Below, in pieces: positions 1 through 6,277 of a stretch of DNA of 6,373 nucleotides. Positions within the stretch are counted from its first letter, which is position 1. Every line of letters begins with the position of its first letter. A program made the position numbers and the translations under genes. The DNA is from Thermoleophilia bacterium (GTDB lineage Bacteria; Actinomycetota; Thermoleophilia; Gaiellales; Gaiellaceae), in the NCBI GenBank assembly GCA_029858755.1, contig JAOUEK010000126.1, positions 1-6,373 of the forward strand, written 5' to 3'. Below the pieces are notes generated by a model. It was not told the DNA's origin. It made no database searches and saw only the letters and a program-made list of their open reading frames with translations.

Positions 1-1083
1 TTCCGCTTCGACCTGGCGTCGGCGCTGGCGCGCGAGTTCTACGACGTCGACCGGCTCTCGGCGTTCTTCGACGTCATCCACCAGGACCCGGTGCTGTCGC
101 AGGTGAAGCTGATCGCCGAGCCATGGGACGTCGGGCCCGGCGGATACCAGGTGGGCAACTTCCCGGTGCTGTGGGCGGAGTGGAACGGCGTCTACCGCGA
201 CTCGGTGCGCGACTTCTGGCGCGGCCACGAGAACGTGGCGGAGCTCTCGAGGCGGCTCACCGGCTCGGCCGACCTGTACCAGAGCGACGGGCGGCGGCCA
301 TTCGCGTCGATCAACTTCGTCACCGCGCACGACGGGCTCACCCTTGCCGACCTCGTCTCCTACAACGACAAGCACAACGAGGCGAACCTGGAGCGAAACC
401 AGGACGGCACCGACGACAACCGCAGCTGGAACTGCGGTGCCGAGGGCCCGACGGACGACCCTGCGGTGAACGCGCTCCGCGACCGGCAGCAGCGCAACTT
501 CCTCGTCACCCTGTTGCTCTCGCAGGGCGTGCCCATGCTGCTCGGCGGCGACGAGTTCGGTCGCACGCAGCACGGCAACAACAACGCCTGGTGCCAGGAC
601 AACGAGCTCAGCTGGTACGACTGGTCGCTCGACGAGCGGGGGAAGCGGCTGCTCGACTTCACGCGCCGCGTGATCGACCTCCGCCGGCAGCACCCGGTGT
701 TCCACCGGCGCGCGTTCTTCACCGGCGCCGATCCGCACGGCTCGGGGCTCCCCGACATCTGGTGGTTCCGCGCGGACGGCCGCAAGATGACGCAGCACGA
801 CTGGGCACGTCAGGACAACGGCGCCATCGGCATGTTCCTCAACGGCCGTGAGCTGCCGACGCTGACCCCCCACGGTGAGCCCGTGGAGGACGACTCGTTC
901 CTGTGCCTGTTCAACGCGCACCACGAGGACATCGCCTTCCGGCTCCCGGTTCGACGCTTCGGCGGCCGCTGGCAGGTCGTGCTGGAGACCGGGACGACCG
1001 GCCTCGAGAGCCGGGTGCTCGCCGCGCGCACGGACGTGTCGCTGCAGGCCCGCTCGGTCGCGGTCCTGCGCCGGCTGCCGTGA
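1..1083 (+). CDS. glgX: Glycogen debranching enzyme GlgX/TreX, C-terminal part (5' end outside window)
   Basis: GH13 isoamylase-type enzyme that hydrolyses alpha-1,6 branches of glycogen in the cytoplasm and supplies linear maltodextrins. The frame is open from base 1, giving 360 visible residues; the family is usually about 650-720 aa, so roughly half is missing upstream. Seen directly: FRFDLAS at residues 1-7 (D4 the expected nucleophile), LIAEPWD at 37-43 (E40 the expected acid/base), and [11 protein letters not shown] around 105-115 (D111 the expected transition-state stabiliser). The signature [17 protein letters not shown] follows the Glu. A C-terminal beta domain ends at a TGA that overlaps the start of treY by 4 bp (GTGA), which suggests translational coupling. 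The ATG-like or GTG codons after base 90 are internal, because the conserved sequence continues upstream of them. The name treX would be equally apt given the TreY neighbour. Family assignment is firm; substrate preference is inferred. Confidence 0.96.
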   Translation, partial: FRFDLASALAREFYDVDRLSAFFDVIHQDPVLSQVKLIAEPWDVGPGGYQVGNFPVLWAEWNGVYRDSVRDFWRGHENVAELSRRLTGSADLYQSDGRRPFASINFVTAHDGLTLADLVSYNDKHNEANLERNQDGTDDNRSWNCGAEGPTDDPAVNALRDRQQRNFLVTLLLSQGVPMLLGGDEFGRTQHGNNNAWCQDNELSWYDWSLDERGKRLLDFTRRVIDLRRQHPVFHRRAFFTGADPHGSGLPDIWWFRADGRKMTQHDWARQDNGAIGMFLNGRELPTLTPHGEPVEDDSFLCLFNAHHEDIAFRLPVRRFGGRWQVVLETGTTGLESRVLAARTDVSLQARSVAVLRRLP

Positions 1084-2957
1084 CCGAGCTCCGGGCGACG
1101 TACCGGCTCCAGCTGGGGCCGCAGCTCGACTTCCGCGCCGCCCACGAGCTCGTTCCGTACCTGAGGGAGCTCGGCGTCAGCCACCTCTACCTCTCGCCCG
1201 TCCTCCAGGCCGGAGCCGACTCGACGCACGGCTACGACGTCACCGATCCCACGCGCGTCTCCTCCGAGCTCGGCGGCGAGGACGCCCTCCGCGCCCTCTG
1301 CACGGCGGGACTCGGCGTCGTCGTCGACCTCGTCCCCAACCACATGGCGGCGGTCGCGGAGAGCCCGCTCTGGCGCGACGAGGAGCTAAGGGCGCGCTTC
1401 TTCGATCTCGACGCGGCCACCGGGAGGCATCGTCGCTTCTTCGACGTGGACGGGCTCGCGGGCGTCCGGCAGGAGGATCCCGAGGTGTTCGAGGCGACGC
1501 ATCGCCTGATGCTCGACCTCGTCCGCGACGGCCTCGTCGACGGCGTGCGCATCGACCACGTGGACGGGCTGGCGGATCCCCGCGGCTACCTCGAGCGGCT
1601 GCAGGCGAGCGGCGTCCGGCACGTCTGGGTGGAGAAGATCCTCGCCCACGGGGAGGAGCTGCGCGACTGGCCCGTGCACGGGACCACGGGCTACGGGTTC
1701 GCCAACGATCTCACGGCGCTCTTCGTCGATCCGGCCGCCGAGGCGCCGCTGACCGCGCTCTACGAGGAGGTCACGGGCGAGCTGCGGTCGTTCGCCGAGA
1801 TCGCCGACGAGGCGAAGCGAGAGCAGGCGGAGACGACCTTCGCCCCCGAGGTCGAGCGGCTGCACCGGATCTGCGCCGTTGACGGGATCGCGGCCGCGCT
1901 CGCCTCGCTCCCCGTCTACCGCACCTACGTCGAGCCGTGGTCGGGACGGGTCGAGGCCGCGGATCGCGACGCTCTGCGAGACGTGGCCCCCGACCTCCGG
2001 GAGCGCCTGCTCCTCGAGCGCCCCGCGCCCCCCGAGCTCGTCACCCGCTTCCAGCAGACGACCGGCGCCGTGATGGCGAAGGGCGTCGAGGACACGGCGC
2101 TGTACCGCTACTCGAGGCTGCTCTGCCTGAACGAGGTCGGCGGTGACCCCGGGCGCTTCTCGCTTCCGCTCGAGCGCTTCCACGAGCTTGCGGCGCGGCG
2201 GGCCGAGCGCTTCCCGCACGAGCTGCTCGCGACGACCACCCACGACACGAAGCGATCGGGCGACGTTCGCGCCCGGCTCGCCGCGCTCTCCTGGGTGCCC
2301 GACGAATGGGCGGCGCTCGTGCGCGACCTACGCGTCCGGGGCGAGGACGCGTACCTCGCCCTGCAGACGGTCGTCGGCGCGTGGCCGATCGACGCCGAGC
2401 GGCTGGACGCCTATCTCGAGAAGGCGCTCCGCGAGGGCAAGCGCACATCGAGCTGGCGGCGCCCCGACGAGGCGGCGGAGCGCCGGCTGAAGGCGCTCGC
2501 GCGCCGGCTGCTCGCCGACCCGAGGGTGACCGCGCTCGCCGAGCGGCTGCGCCCGCTCGGGGAGCGGATCTCGCTGGCGATGACGCTCCTCAAGGCGACG
2601 GCGCCGGGCGTCCCGGACGTCTACCAGGGAGACGAGCTGACGCTGCTCGCGCTCGTCGACCCCGACAACCGCAGGCCCGTCGACTGGAAGCGCGCCCGCA
2701 CGGCGCTGGCCGGCCCGCCGTCGAAGCTCGCCGTGCTGCGCGCGGCGCTCGCGCTGCGGGCCCGCCGCCCGGACGCCTTCGCGGGCCCGTACGAGCCGGT
2801 CGACCTGGGCCCGGGCGTGTGCGCGTACACGCGCGACGGCACCGTCCTCGTCGTGGTGCCGATCCGGCCGGGCACCGTCCTGCCAGACGCACCCTCGGGG
2901 TGGCACGACCTGATCGACCCCGCGCTCGGCGTCCGGCTGCTGGAGCGGGTGGCCTAG
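1080..2957 (+). CDS. treY: Maltooligosyltrehalose synthase (compact form)
   Basis: GH13 glucosylmutase that converts the reducing-end alpha-1,4 bond of a maltooligosaccharide to the alpha,alpha-1,1 bond of maltooligosyltrehalose; cytoplasmic, second step of the TreX-TreY-TreZ route. The GTG start at 1080 gives 625 aa beginning [12 protein letters not shown], typical of a TreY N-terminus. No Shine-Dalgarno is evident, so translation is probably coupled to glgX. Visible motifs: STHGYDV (48-54), DLVPNHMA (83-90), [13 protein letters not shown] (155-167; D159 nucleophile), VEKIL (184-188; E185 acid/base), [10 protein letters not shown] (201-210), [14 protein letters not shown] (331-344), [15 protein letters not shown] (386-400; D389 third carboxylate) and [12 protein letters not shown] (509-520). 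Characterised TreY proteins are about 700-800 aa. The shortfall maps mainly between two RFFD motifs (106-109 and 119-122), where classical enzymes carry roughly 100 more residues. All catalytic motifs remain, so I expect it to be active. An upstream in-frame start at 903 is unlikely, as it would overlap glgX by 181 bp. Confidence 0.95.
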   Translation: MTELRATYRLQLGPQLDFRAAHELVPYLRELGVSHLYLSPVLQAGADSTHGYDVTDPTRVSSELGGEDALRALCTAGLGVVVDLVPNHMAAVAESPLWRDEELRARFFDLDAATGRHRRFFDVDGLAGVRQEDPEVFEATHRLMLDLVRDGLVDGVRIDHVDGLADPRGYLERLQASGVRHVWVEKILAHGEELRDWPVHGTTGYGFANDLTALFVDPAAEAPLTALYEEVTGELRSFAEIADEAKREQAETTFAPEVERLHRICAVDGIAAALASLPVYRTYVEPWSGRVEAADRDALRDVAPDLRERLLLERPAPPELVTRFQQTTGAVMAKGVEDTALYRYSRLLCLNEVGGDPGRFSLPLERFHELAARRAERFPHELLATTTHDTKRSGDVRARLAALSWVPDEWAALVRDLRVRGEDAYLALQTVVGAWPIDAERLDAYLEKALREGKRTSSWRRPDEAAERRLKALARRLLADPRVTALAERLRPLGERISLAMTLLKATAPGVPDVYQGDELTLLALVDPDNRRPVDWKRARTALAGPPSKLAVLRAALALRARRPDAFAGPYEPVDLGPGVCAYTRDGTVLVVVPIRPGTVLPDAPSGWHDLIDPALGVRLLERVA

Positions 2958-2968
2958 ATGGTTGGACG

Positions 2969-2984
2969 CCCGTGCACCCACGGG
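2969..2984 (+). terminator. Hairpin after treY, possible weak terminator
   Basis: CCCGTG (2969-2974) and CACGGG (2979-2984) form a perfect 6-bp GC-rich stem with a 4-nt loop, starting 12 nt after the treY stop codon. No T-run follows, so it is not a textbook intrinsic terminator. Its position between the trehalose genes and a gene with its own apparent promoter makes a terminator or attenuating role plausible. Short GC stems are also common by chance in DNA of this composition. Confidence 0.33.
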
Positions 2985-3020
2985 ACCGCGCTGGCTCACC
3001 GATCCTTCACACCCGCTCCC

Positions 3021-3026
3021 TATCCT
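3021..3026 (+). promoter_or_regulatory. -10-like box TATCCT, apparent leaderless promoter
   Basis: TATCCT ends exactly 6 nt before the ATG at 3033, so transcription would begin at or next to the start codon. It matches TATAAT at 4 of 6 positions. No convincing -35 hexamer lies 16-18 bp upstream, and no Shine-Dalgarno precedes the ATG. Both points fit a leaderless mRNA, a common arrangement in actinobacteria. This is inference from spacing only. Confidence 0.4.
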
Positions 3027-3032
3027 CGGCGC

Positions 3033-3917
3033 ATGCGCCGTCCGCTCGTGCTGCTCGCCCTCGGCCTCGCGCTCACAGCGGCTGCCGGTGTCGCAGCGGC
3101 CCGCTCCGCTCCCGAGGCGCGCGGAGCGGACACGTCCGTGTTCTCGGGCCTCGCCACGTGGGTCGACGTCTACGACTCCTACTACGCGCGCCCGGAGGCG
3201 GCGGCCGCGCGCATCGCGTCGCGGGGCGTGCGCACGGTATTCGCGGAGACGGCGAACGACCGCAGCGCGGTCGACGTCGTCAACCCGGGGCCGCTCGGCC
3301 GGTTCGTGGACGCTCTCCACGCCCAGGGCGTCGCCGTCGTCGCCTGGTACCTGCCCGGCTTCGACAGGCCCGCCCGGGACCTGCGGCGCACGCGGGCGAT
3401 GCTCCGCTTCCGCACGCCGTCCGGCGCCGCGTTCGACGCGGTCGCGCTCGACATCGAGTCGCTGCGCCTGAAGAACGTCGGCCTGCGCACGCGGCGCCTG
3501 CTCGCCCTCGCGCGCACGCTCCGGGCCGAGGCGGGCACGGTGCCGGTGGCGGCGATCACGTACCCGCCGCGCGCGCTCGAGCGTCACGCCGGGTGGTGGC
3601 CCCGCTTCCCGTGGGCCGAGGTGGCGCCGCTGGTGGACGCCGTCGTCCCCATGGCGTACTCGGGCGGTGGCTTCAAGGGGTACGACGCCACCTACGGCTA
3701 CGTCGCGCGGTCGCTGCGGCAGGTGCGCGCCCTCATCGCGTCGGACGTGCCGATCCACGCGGCGGGCGGTGTCGCCAACCGCATGAGCGCGGAGGAGCTG
3801 ACGGCGTTCGCCGACGCCGTGGCCGACACGGGCGCCGTGGGCTGGAGCCTCTACGACTACGAGACGACGCAGCCGCGCGGCTGGGCCGCGCTGCGCCTCC
3901 TCGGCGGCACGCGCTAG
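3033..3917 (+). CDS. Secreted TIM-barrel glycoside hydrolase-like protein, function unknown
   Basis: I do not recognise a named family with confidence. The ATG at 3033 gives 294 aa opening with MRRPLVLLALGLALTAAA, a clear Sec signal peptide: two arginines, a hydrophobic core at about 4-20, and likely cleavage after an AAA at 21-23. An ATG at 2958, directly after the treY stop, would add 25 residues ahead of the signal, run through the -10-like box, and is less likely. The mature part alternates beta strands and helices as in a (beta/alpha)8 barrel. Acidic or aromatic residues sit at predicted strand ends: WVDVYD (43-48), FAETAND (70-76), VVAWYLPGF (102-110), ALDIES (138-143; D140 and E142), AITYPP (174-179), VVPMAYSGG (204-212) and GWSLYDYE (270-277). 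The DxE pair and the MAYS and WSLYDY strands recall GH18/GH25-like or related polysaccharide-acting barrels, but the likeness is weak. There is no membrane anchor or lipobox beyond the signal peptide. Its stop overlaps that of the convergent GNAT gene. Confidence 0.85.
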   Translation: MRRPLVLLALGLALTAAAGVAAARSAPEARGADTSVFSGLATWVDVYDSYYARPEAAAARIASRGVRTVFAETANDRSAVDVVNPGPLGRFVDALHAQGVAVVAWYLPGFDRPARDLRRTRAMLRFRTPSGAAFDAVALDIESLRLKNVGLRTRRLLALARTLRAEAGTVPVAAITYPPRALERHAGWWPRFPWAEVAPLVDAVVPMAYSGGGFKGYDATYGYVARSLRQVRALIASDVPIHAAGGVANRMSAEELTAFADAVADTGAVGWSLYDYETTQPRGWAALRLLGGTR

Positions 3918-4681
3918 AGCTCGTCGACCAGCCGGTCGATGCGGGCGAGCGCCTCGAAGCCGAGCCGCTCCAGGATCGGCCGTGACATGCGGCCCGCATG
4001 GGTGACGAGGATCGGGGTTCCCCGGGCGGCGCCGTCTGCGGCCCTCGCGGCGACGAGCGCGCGGTACGCGCCGCGTCCGCGGGCAGCCGGCAGGGTCGCG
4101 CCGCCGAACAGGATCAACCCCCACGGCGTGTACGCCGCGTACGCGGCCGCGACCGCCTCGCCGTCGATCCACGCCAAGAAGGTCGAGCCGTCGATCCCCT
4201 CCCGCGAGAAGTCGGCGCGGGTCTCTGCCGCATCGACCGGCCGCGCATCGGCGAACGCCTCGCGCTGGATGCCGCGCGCGAGCACGAGCTCCTCGACGGT
4301 GGCGACGCGGCGCGCCTCGAGCCCGGCCCCACCGGTATCTCGCAGCCCGTCCCGGAGCACCATGCCGACCGCCACGGGCTCCTCGACGTCACGCTCGACG
4401 CCGAGCTCCTGCAGGCGTGAGACGAGGTCGACCGGCGTGCACGACTCGCCGAGCTCGAGCTCCGTGCCGGCACGACCCTCGGAGCGGAGCAGCGCGCGAA
4501 TCTCCGCGAGGGCGGCAGGGACGTCGCCGGCCCCCAGCCGCACGCGCTGCACCGTCGCCGAGCGGGCGTCTCGGCCGGGCCCGAGCCAGATCGCGAACCG
4601 GTCCCGCGGATCCCGATGGAGTCGCCGACCGCCCGAGGCCGCCTGGTACACGTTCGGGTTCTCGGCGAGCTCCCGAATCAC
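3914..4681 (-). CDS. GNAT-family N-acetyltransferase
   Basis: Predicted acetyl-CoA-dependent N-acyltransferase; substrate unknown. The GTG start at 4681-4679 overlaps the stop of the HIT gene by 4 bp (GTGA read on the minus strand), giving 255 aa that begins VIRELAENPNVYQ. No Shine-Dalgarno precedes it, so coupled translation is likely. The recognisable GNAT core is in the second half: an acidic helix region around 128-160, strands FLAWIDGEAVAAAYA (168-182) and LILFGGATLP (189-198), the acetyl-CoA pyrophosphate loop ARGRGAYRALV (200-210; R201, G202, R203, G204), then VTHAGRMSRPILERLGFE (226-243), the usual C-terminal signature. The first ~120 residues, with AIWLGPGRDARSATVQRVRL near 30-49, are not obviously a second complete GNAT domain, though a degenerate one is possible. 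Family assignment is strong. The open frame continues upstream to 5206, but that part is Arg/Ala/Gly-rich shadow of the HIT gene. The stop is TAG inside the shared CTAG at 3914-3917. Confidence 0.88.
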   Translation of the reverse strand: MIRELAENPNVYQAASGGRRLHRDPRDRFAIWLGPGRDARSATVQRVRLGAGDVPAALAEIRALLRSEGRAGTELELGESCTPVDLVSRLQELGVERDVEEPVAVGMVLRDGLRDTGGAGLEARRVATVEELVLARGIQREAFADARPVDAAETRADFSREGIDGSTFLAWIDGEAVAAAYAAYTPWGLILFGGATLPAARGRGAYRALVAARAADGAARGTPILVTHAGRMSRPILERLGFEALARIDRLVDEL

Positions 4682-5163
4682 GCGGCGAACACGTCGCGCA
4701 GCCGGTCGCGGGTGGCGAGCAGGTGCTCGGGCACGACCTTGACGTCCGCGAGCACCGGCATGAAGTTCGTGTCGCCGGCCCAGCGCGGGACGACGTGCTC
4801 GTGGAGGTGGGCGGCGATGCTGCCGCCCGCGACGGAGCCGAGGTTCCAGCCGACGTTGAAGGCGTCCGGGTGGGAGACGGCACGCAGCGCCTCCAGCGAG
4901 CGGACGGTCAGGCGGTGCAGCTCGAGCGCCTCGACGTCGTCGAGGTCGTCCAGCGCGCCGACGTGGCGGAACGGCGCGACCATCAGGTGCCCGGACGAGT
5001 ACGGGTACTTGTTGAGCAGCACGAGCGCGGTCTCGCCGCGGTGCACGACGAGGCTGGCCTCGCCGAGCGCCTGCTCGGCCTCCCGACAGAAGACGCATCC
5101 GTCCTCCTCGCCGGCCTGCTCGACGTAGGAGACGCGCCACGGAGCCCACAGCGGCCTGGTCAC
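4678..5163 (-). CDS. HIT-family nucleotide phosphorylase/hydrolase (Rv2613c-like)
   Basis: Histidine-triad protein acting on nucleoside phosphate anhydrides. The closest characterised type I recognise is the mycobacterial Ap4A phosphorylase Rv2613c, which shares the MTRPLWAPWR-like N-terminus. The GTG start at 5163-5161 gives 161 aa. Visible residues: CVFC (C23, C26) with H67 and H119 as a likely zinc site, NKYPYSSGHLMVAP (51-64) as the substrate-binding strand pair, and the triad H119-L-H121-E-H123-V-V, where the central His is the expected nucleophile. Length suits the family. A GGGAG ribosome binding site lies 9 nt upstream. It is the first gene of a two-gene operon with the GNAT gene and diverges from the dehalogenase gene. 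It probably controls dinucleoside polyphosphate levels; phosphorylase versus hydrolase activity cannot be decided from sequence. Confidence 0.94.
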   Translation of the reverse strand: MTRPLWAPWRVSYVEQAGEEDGCVFCREAEQALGEASLVVHRGETALVLLNKYPYSSGHLMVAPFRHVGALDDLDDVEALELHRLTVRSLEALRAVSHPDAFNVGWNLGSVAGGSIAAHLHEHVVPRWAGDTNFMPVLADVKVVPEHLLATRDRLRDVFAA

Positions 5164-5172
5164 CCTGCCATT

Positions 5173-5177
5173 CTCCC
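5173..5177 (-). promoter_or_regulatory. Ribosome binding site of the HIT gene
   Basis: GGGAG on the minus strand, 9 nt before the GTG start at 5163. It supports that start over alternatives. A nearby ATG at 5171-5169 is out of frame and meets TGA within four codons. Confidence 0.6.
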
Positions 5178-5213
5178 AGACCCCCGCTGGATGGTCGATC
5201 GGTCATTGGAGTG

Positions 5214-5228
5214 CCCGTCGAGGACGGG
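5214..5228. repeat. Dyad symmetry CCCGTC-GAG-GACGGG in divergent intergenic region
   Basis: Perfect 6-bp arms (5214-5219 and 5223-5228) around a 3-nt centre, 51 bp upstream of the HIT start codon and in a suitable position to be an operator or a small hairpin. No run of T follows in either direction. Chance occurrence in this GC-rich DNA is possible. Confidence 0.3.
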
Positions 5229-5305
5229 TGTGACCGGGCAGCGTGGTGCCATCGCCCGCGGCGCGTACCCGCTGGACCGTGTCGCGGGCGGGCGTGCCGC
5301 GGGGC

Positions 5306-5318
5306 GCCGTGTCACGGC
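5306..5318. repeat. Palindrome GCCGTG-T-CACGGC
   Basis: A 13-bp interrupted palindrome with 6-bp arms around a single central base, 48 bp upstream of the dehalogenase start and 36 bp upstream of its -10-like box. The position just upstream of the expected -35 region would suit a transcription factor site. No regulator family can be named from it. Confidence 0.28.
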
Positions 5319-5354
5319 CGCCGGTCGCGGGTGCCTGAGTTGCCGATCGCCATC

Positions 5355-5360
5355 TACATT
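5355..5360 (+). promoter_or_regulatory. -10-like box TACATT, apparent leaderless promoter
   Basis: TACATT matches TATAAT at 4 of 6 positions and ends 6 nt before the GTG start at 5367, the same spacing as the TATCCT box ahead of the secreted protein gene. There is no Shine-Dalgarno before the GTG. A weak -35 (GTGCCT, 5331-5336) lies 18 bp upstream. The box supports both a leaderless transcript and the choice of GTG 5367 as the start. Confidence 0.42.
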
Positions 5361-5366
5361 GGGCGC

Positions 5367-6251
5367 GTGGGCGCGCAGGCGTACAGGACTCCCGAGGAGC
5401 GCTTCGTCGGGCTCCCCGGCTGGGGCTTCGAGCCGCGCTACGTCGAGCAGGACGGGTTGCGCATGCACTACGTCGAGCAGGGCGAGGGCGATCCGATCCT
5501 GCTCCTGCACGGGGAGCCGACGTGGGGGTTCCTGTACCGGAAGATGATCCCCCGGCTGTCCGAGGTGGGACGCGTCGTCGCCCCCGACTACTTCGGCTTC
5601 GGGCGCTCGGACAAGCCGCTGGACGCCGGCTGGTACTCCTACGACGCCCACTACGGCTCGATCGAGCGGCTCGTGTGCGACGAGCTCGACCTCTCCGGCC
5701 TCACCGTCGTCGTCCAGGACTGGGGCGGGCCGATCGGCCTGCGCCTCGCCGTCGAGCAGCCCGCGCGCGTGGAGCGGCTCGCGGTCATGAACACGGGCAT
5801 CGGCGCCCGCCCGCCGGGCGAGGAGTGGCTTCGCTTCCAGGCGTTCATGCGGCGTGTGGGCACGGAGATCGTTCCGGGGCAGCTCGTCCGCCTCTCCTGC
5901 GCCACGGCGCTCTCCGACGAGGTCGTGGCCGGCTACGACGCCCCCTTCCCGACGCCCGAGTCGAAGGCCGGCGTGGTCGCGTTCCCCGAGCTCGTCGCCA
6001 CGAGCCCCGGGCACCCGAGCGCGCCCGCGATGATCGCCGTGCGGGAGAAGCTCCGCAGCTGGGATCGGCCGACGCTCGTGCTGTTCAGCGATTCCGACCC
6101 GATCTTCTCGGCGCGGCACGCCGAGCTGATGGCCGAGCTGATCCCCGGCGCCGGCCCGCCCGAGACCGTCACCGGGGCCTCGCACATGCTCCAGGAGGAT
6201 CGCGGCGAGGAGATCGCCGGCCGGATCGCCGGCTGGCTCGCAGCCACCTAG
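5367..6251 (+). CDS. Haloalkane dehalogenase-family alpha/beta hydrolase (DhlA-like, HLD-I type)
   Basis: Predicted cytoplasmic alpha/beta hydrolase that would cleave carbon-halogen bonds of small haloalkanes to alcohol and halide; the natural substrate is unknown. The GTG start at 5367 gives 294 aa beginning VGAQAYRTPEERFVGLPGW, as expected for the family. Seen: HGEPTW (48-53) at the oxyanion and halide-site loop, APDYFGFGRSDKP (72-84), the nucleophile elbow VVQDWGG (115-121; D118, with W119 as a halide-binding Trp), SDSDPIF (241-247; D244 as catalytic acid) and GASHMLQE (270-277; H273 as base). The D244-H273 distance of 29 residues equals that of D260-H289 in DhlA as I recall it. In the cap, W154 (EEWLRF) falls close to where DhlA has its second halide-binding Trp (W175), and APFPTPESKAGVVAFPELV (192-210) matches the DhlA cap end. 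An in-frame GTG at 5211 would add 52 unconserved residues and is rejected. It is divergent from the HIT gene and monocistronic as far as visible. An epoxide hydrolase is less likely because of HGEPTW plus QDWGG. Confidence 0.9.
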   Translation: MGAQAYRTPEERFVGLPGWGFEPRYVEQDGLRMHYVEQGEGDPILLLHGEPTWGFLYRKMIPRLSEVGRVVAPDYFGFGRSDKPLDAGWYSYDAHYGSIERLVCDELDLSGLTVVVQDWGGPIGLRLAVEQPARVERLAVMNTGIGARPPGEEWLRFQAFMRRVGTEIVPGQLVRLSCATALSDEVVAGYDAPFPTPESKAGVVAFPELVATSPGHPSAPAMIAVREKLRSWDRPTLVLFSDSDPIFSARHAELMAELIPGAGPPETVTGASHMLQEDRGEEIAGRIAGWLAAT

Positions 6252-6277
6252 GCACGGCGGCGAGACCGCGCTACCCT
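6249..6277 (+). promoter_or_regulatory. Candidate promoter TAGGCA-17-TACCCT for the downstream gene
   Basis: TAGGCA (6249-6254, overlapping the dehalogenase stop) matches TTGACA at 4 of 6 positions. It stands 17 bp from TACCCT (6272-6277), a 3-of-6 match to TATAAT that keeps the key T, A and final T. Transcription from here would give a leader of about 34 nt that includes a ribosome binding site. The prediction is weak and rests on spacing. Confidence 0.3.

Noticed and set aside
903..1079. Upstream extension of treY to an ATG at 903
   Set aside because: The extra residues are not TreY-like and overlap the conserved glgX 3' end. GTG 1080 gives the typical TreY N-terminus and a 4-bp overlap.
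3006..3011. TTCACA as -35 box for the promoter at 3021
   Set aside because: Only 9 bp separate it from TATCCT, too short for a sigma-70 type promoter. TTGCCG at 5340-5345 stands at the same 9-bp distance from TACATT, which is curious but is probably coincidence.
2958..3032. ATG directly after the treY stop as start of the secreted protein
   Set aside because: It would place 25 unrelated residues ahead of a clear signal peptide and translate through the hairpin and -10-like box.
2306..3985. Plus-strand open frame of 559 codons spanning the treY 3' end and the secreted protein gene
   Set aside because: It crosses two real genes in a shifted frame, has Arg/Ala/Pro-rich shadow composition and contains no domain.
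2328..4172. Long minus-strand open frame (614 codons) antisense to treY and the secreted protein gene
   Set aside because: It is Arg/Gly/Ala-rich low-complexity translation typical of the off-frame in GC-rich DNA, with no recognisable motif, and it lies opposite well-supported genes.
4682..5206. Upstream extension of the GNAT gene to 5206
   Set aside because: It overlaps the whole HIT gene in another frame with Arg/Ala/Gly-rich sequence. The GTGA overlap at 4681 is the natural start.
5211..5366. Start of the dehalogenase at GTG 5211
   Set aside because: The extra 52 residues are rich in Arg, Cys and Gly and unlike the family N-terminus, which begins at AYRTPEERF just after GTG 5367.
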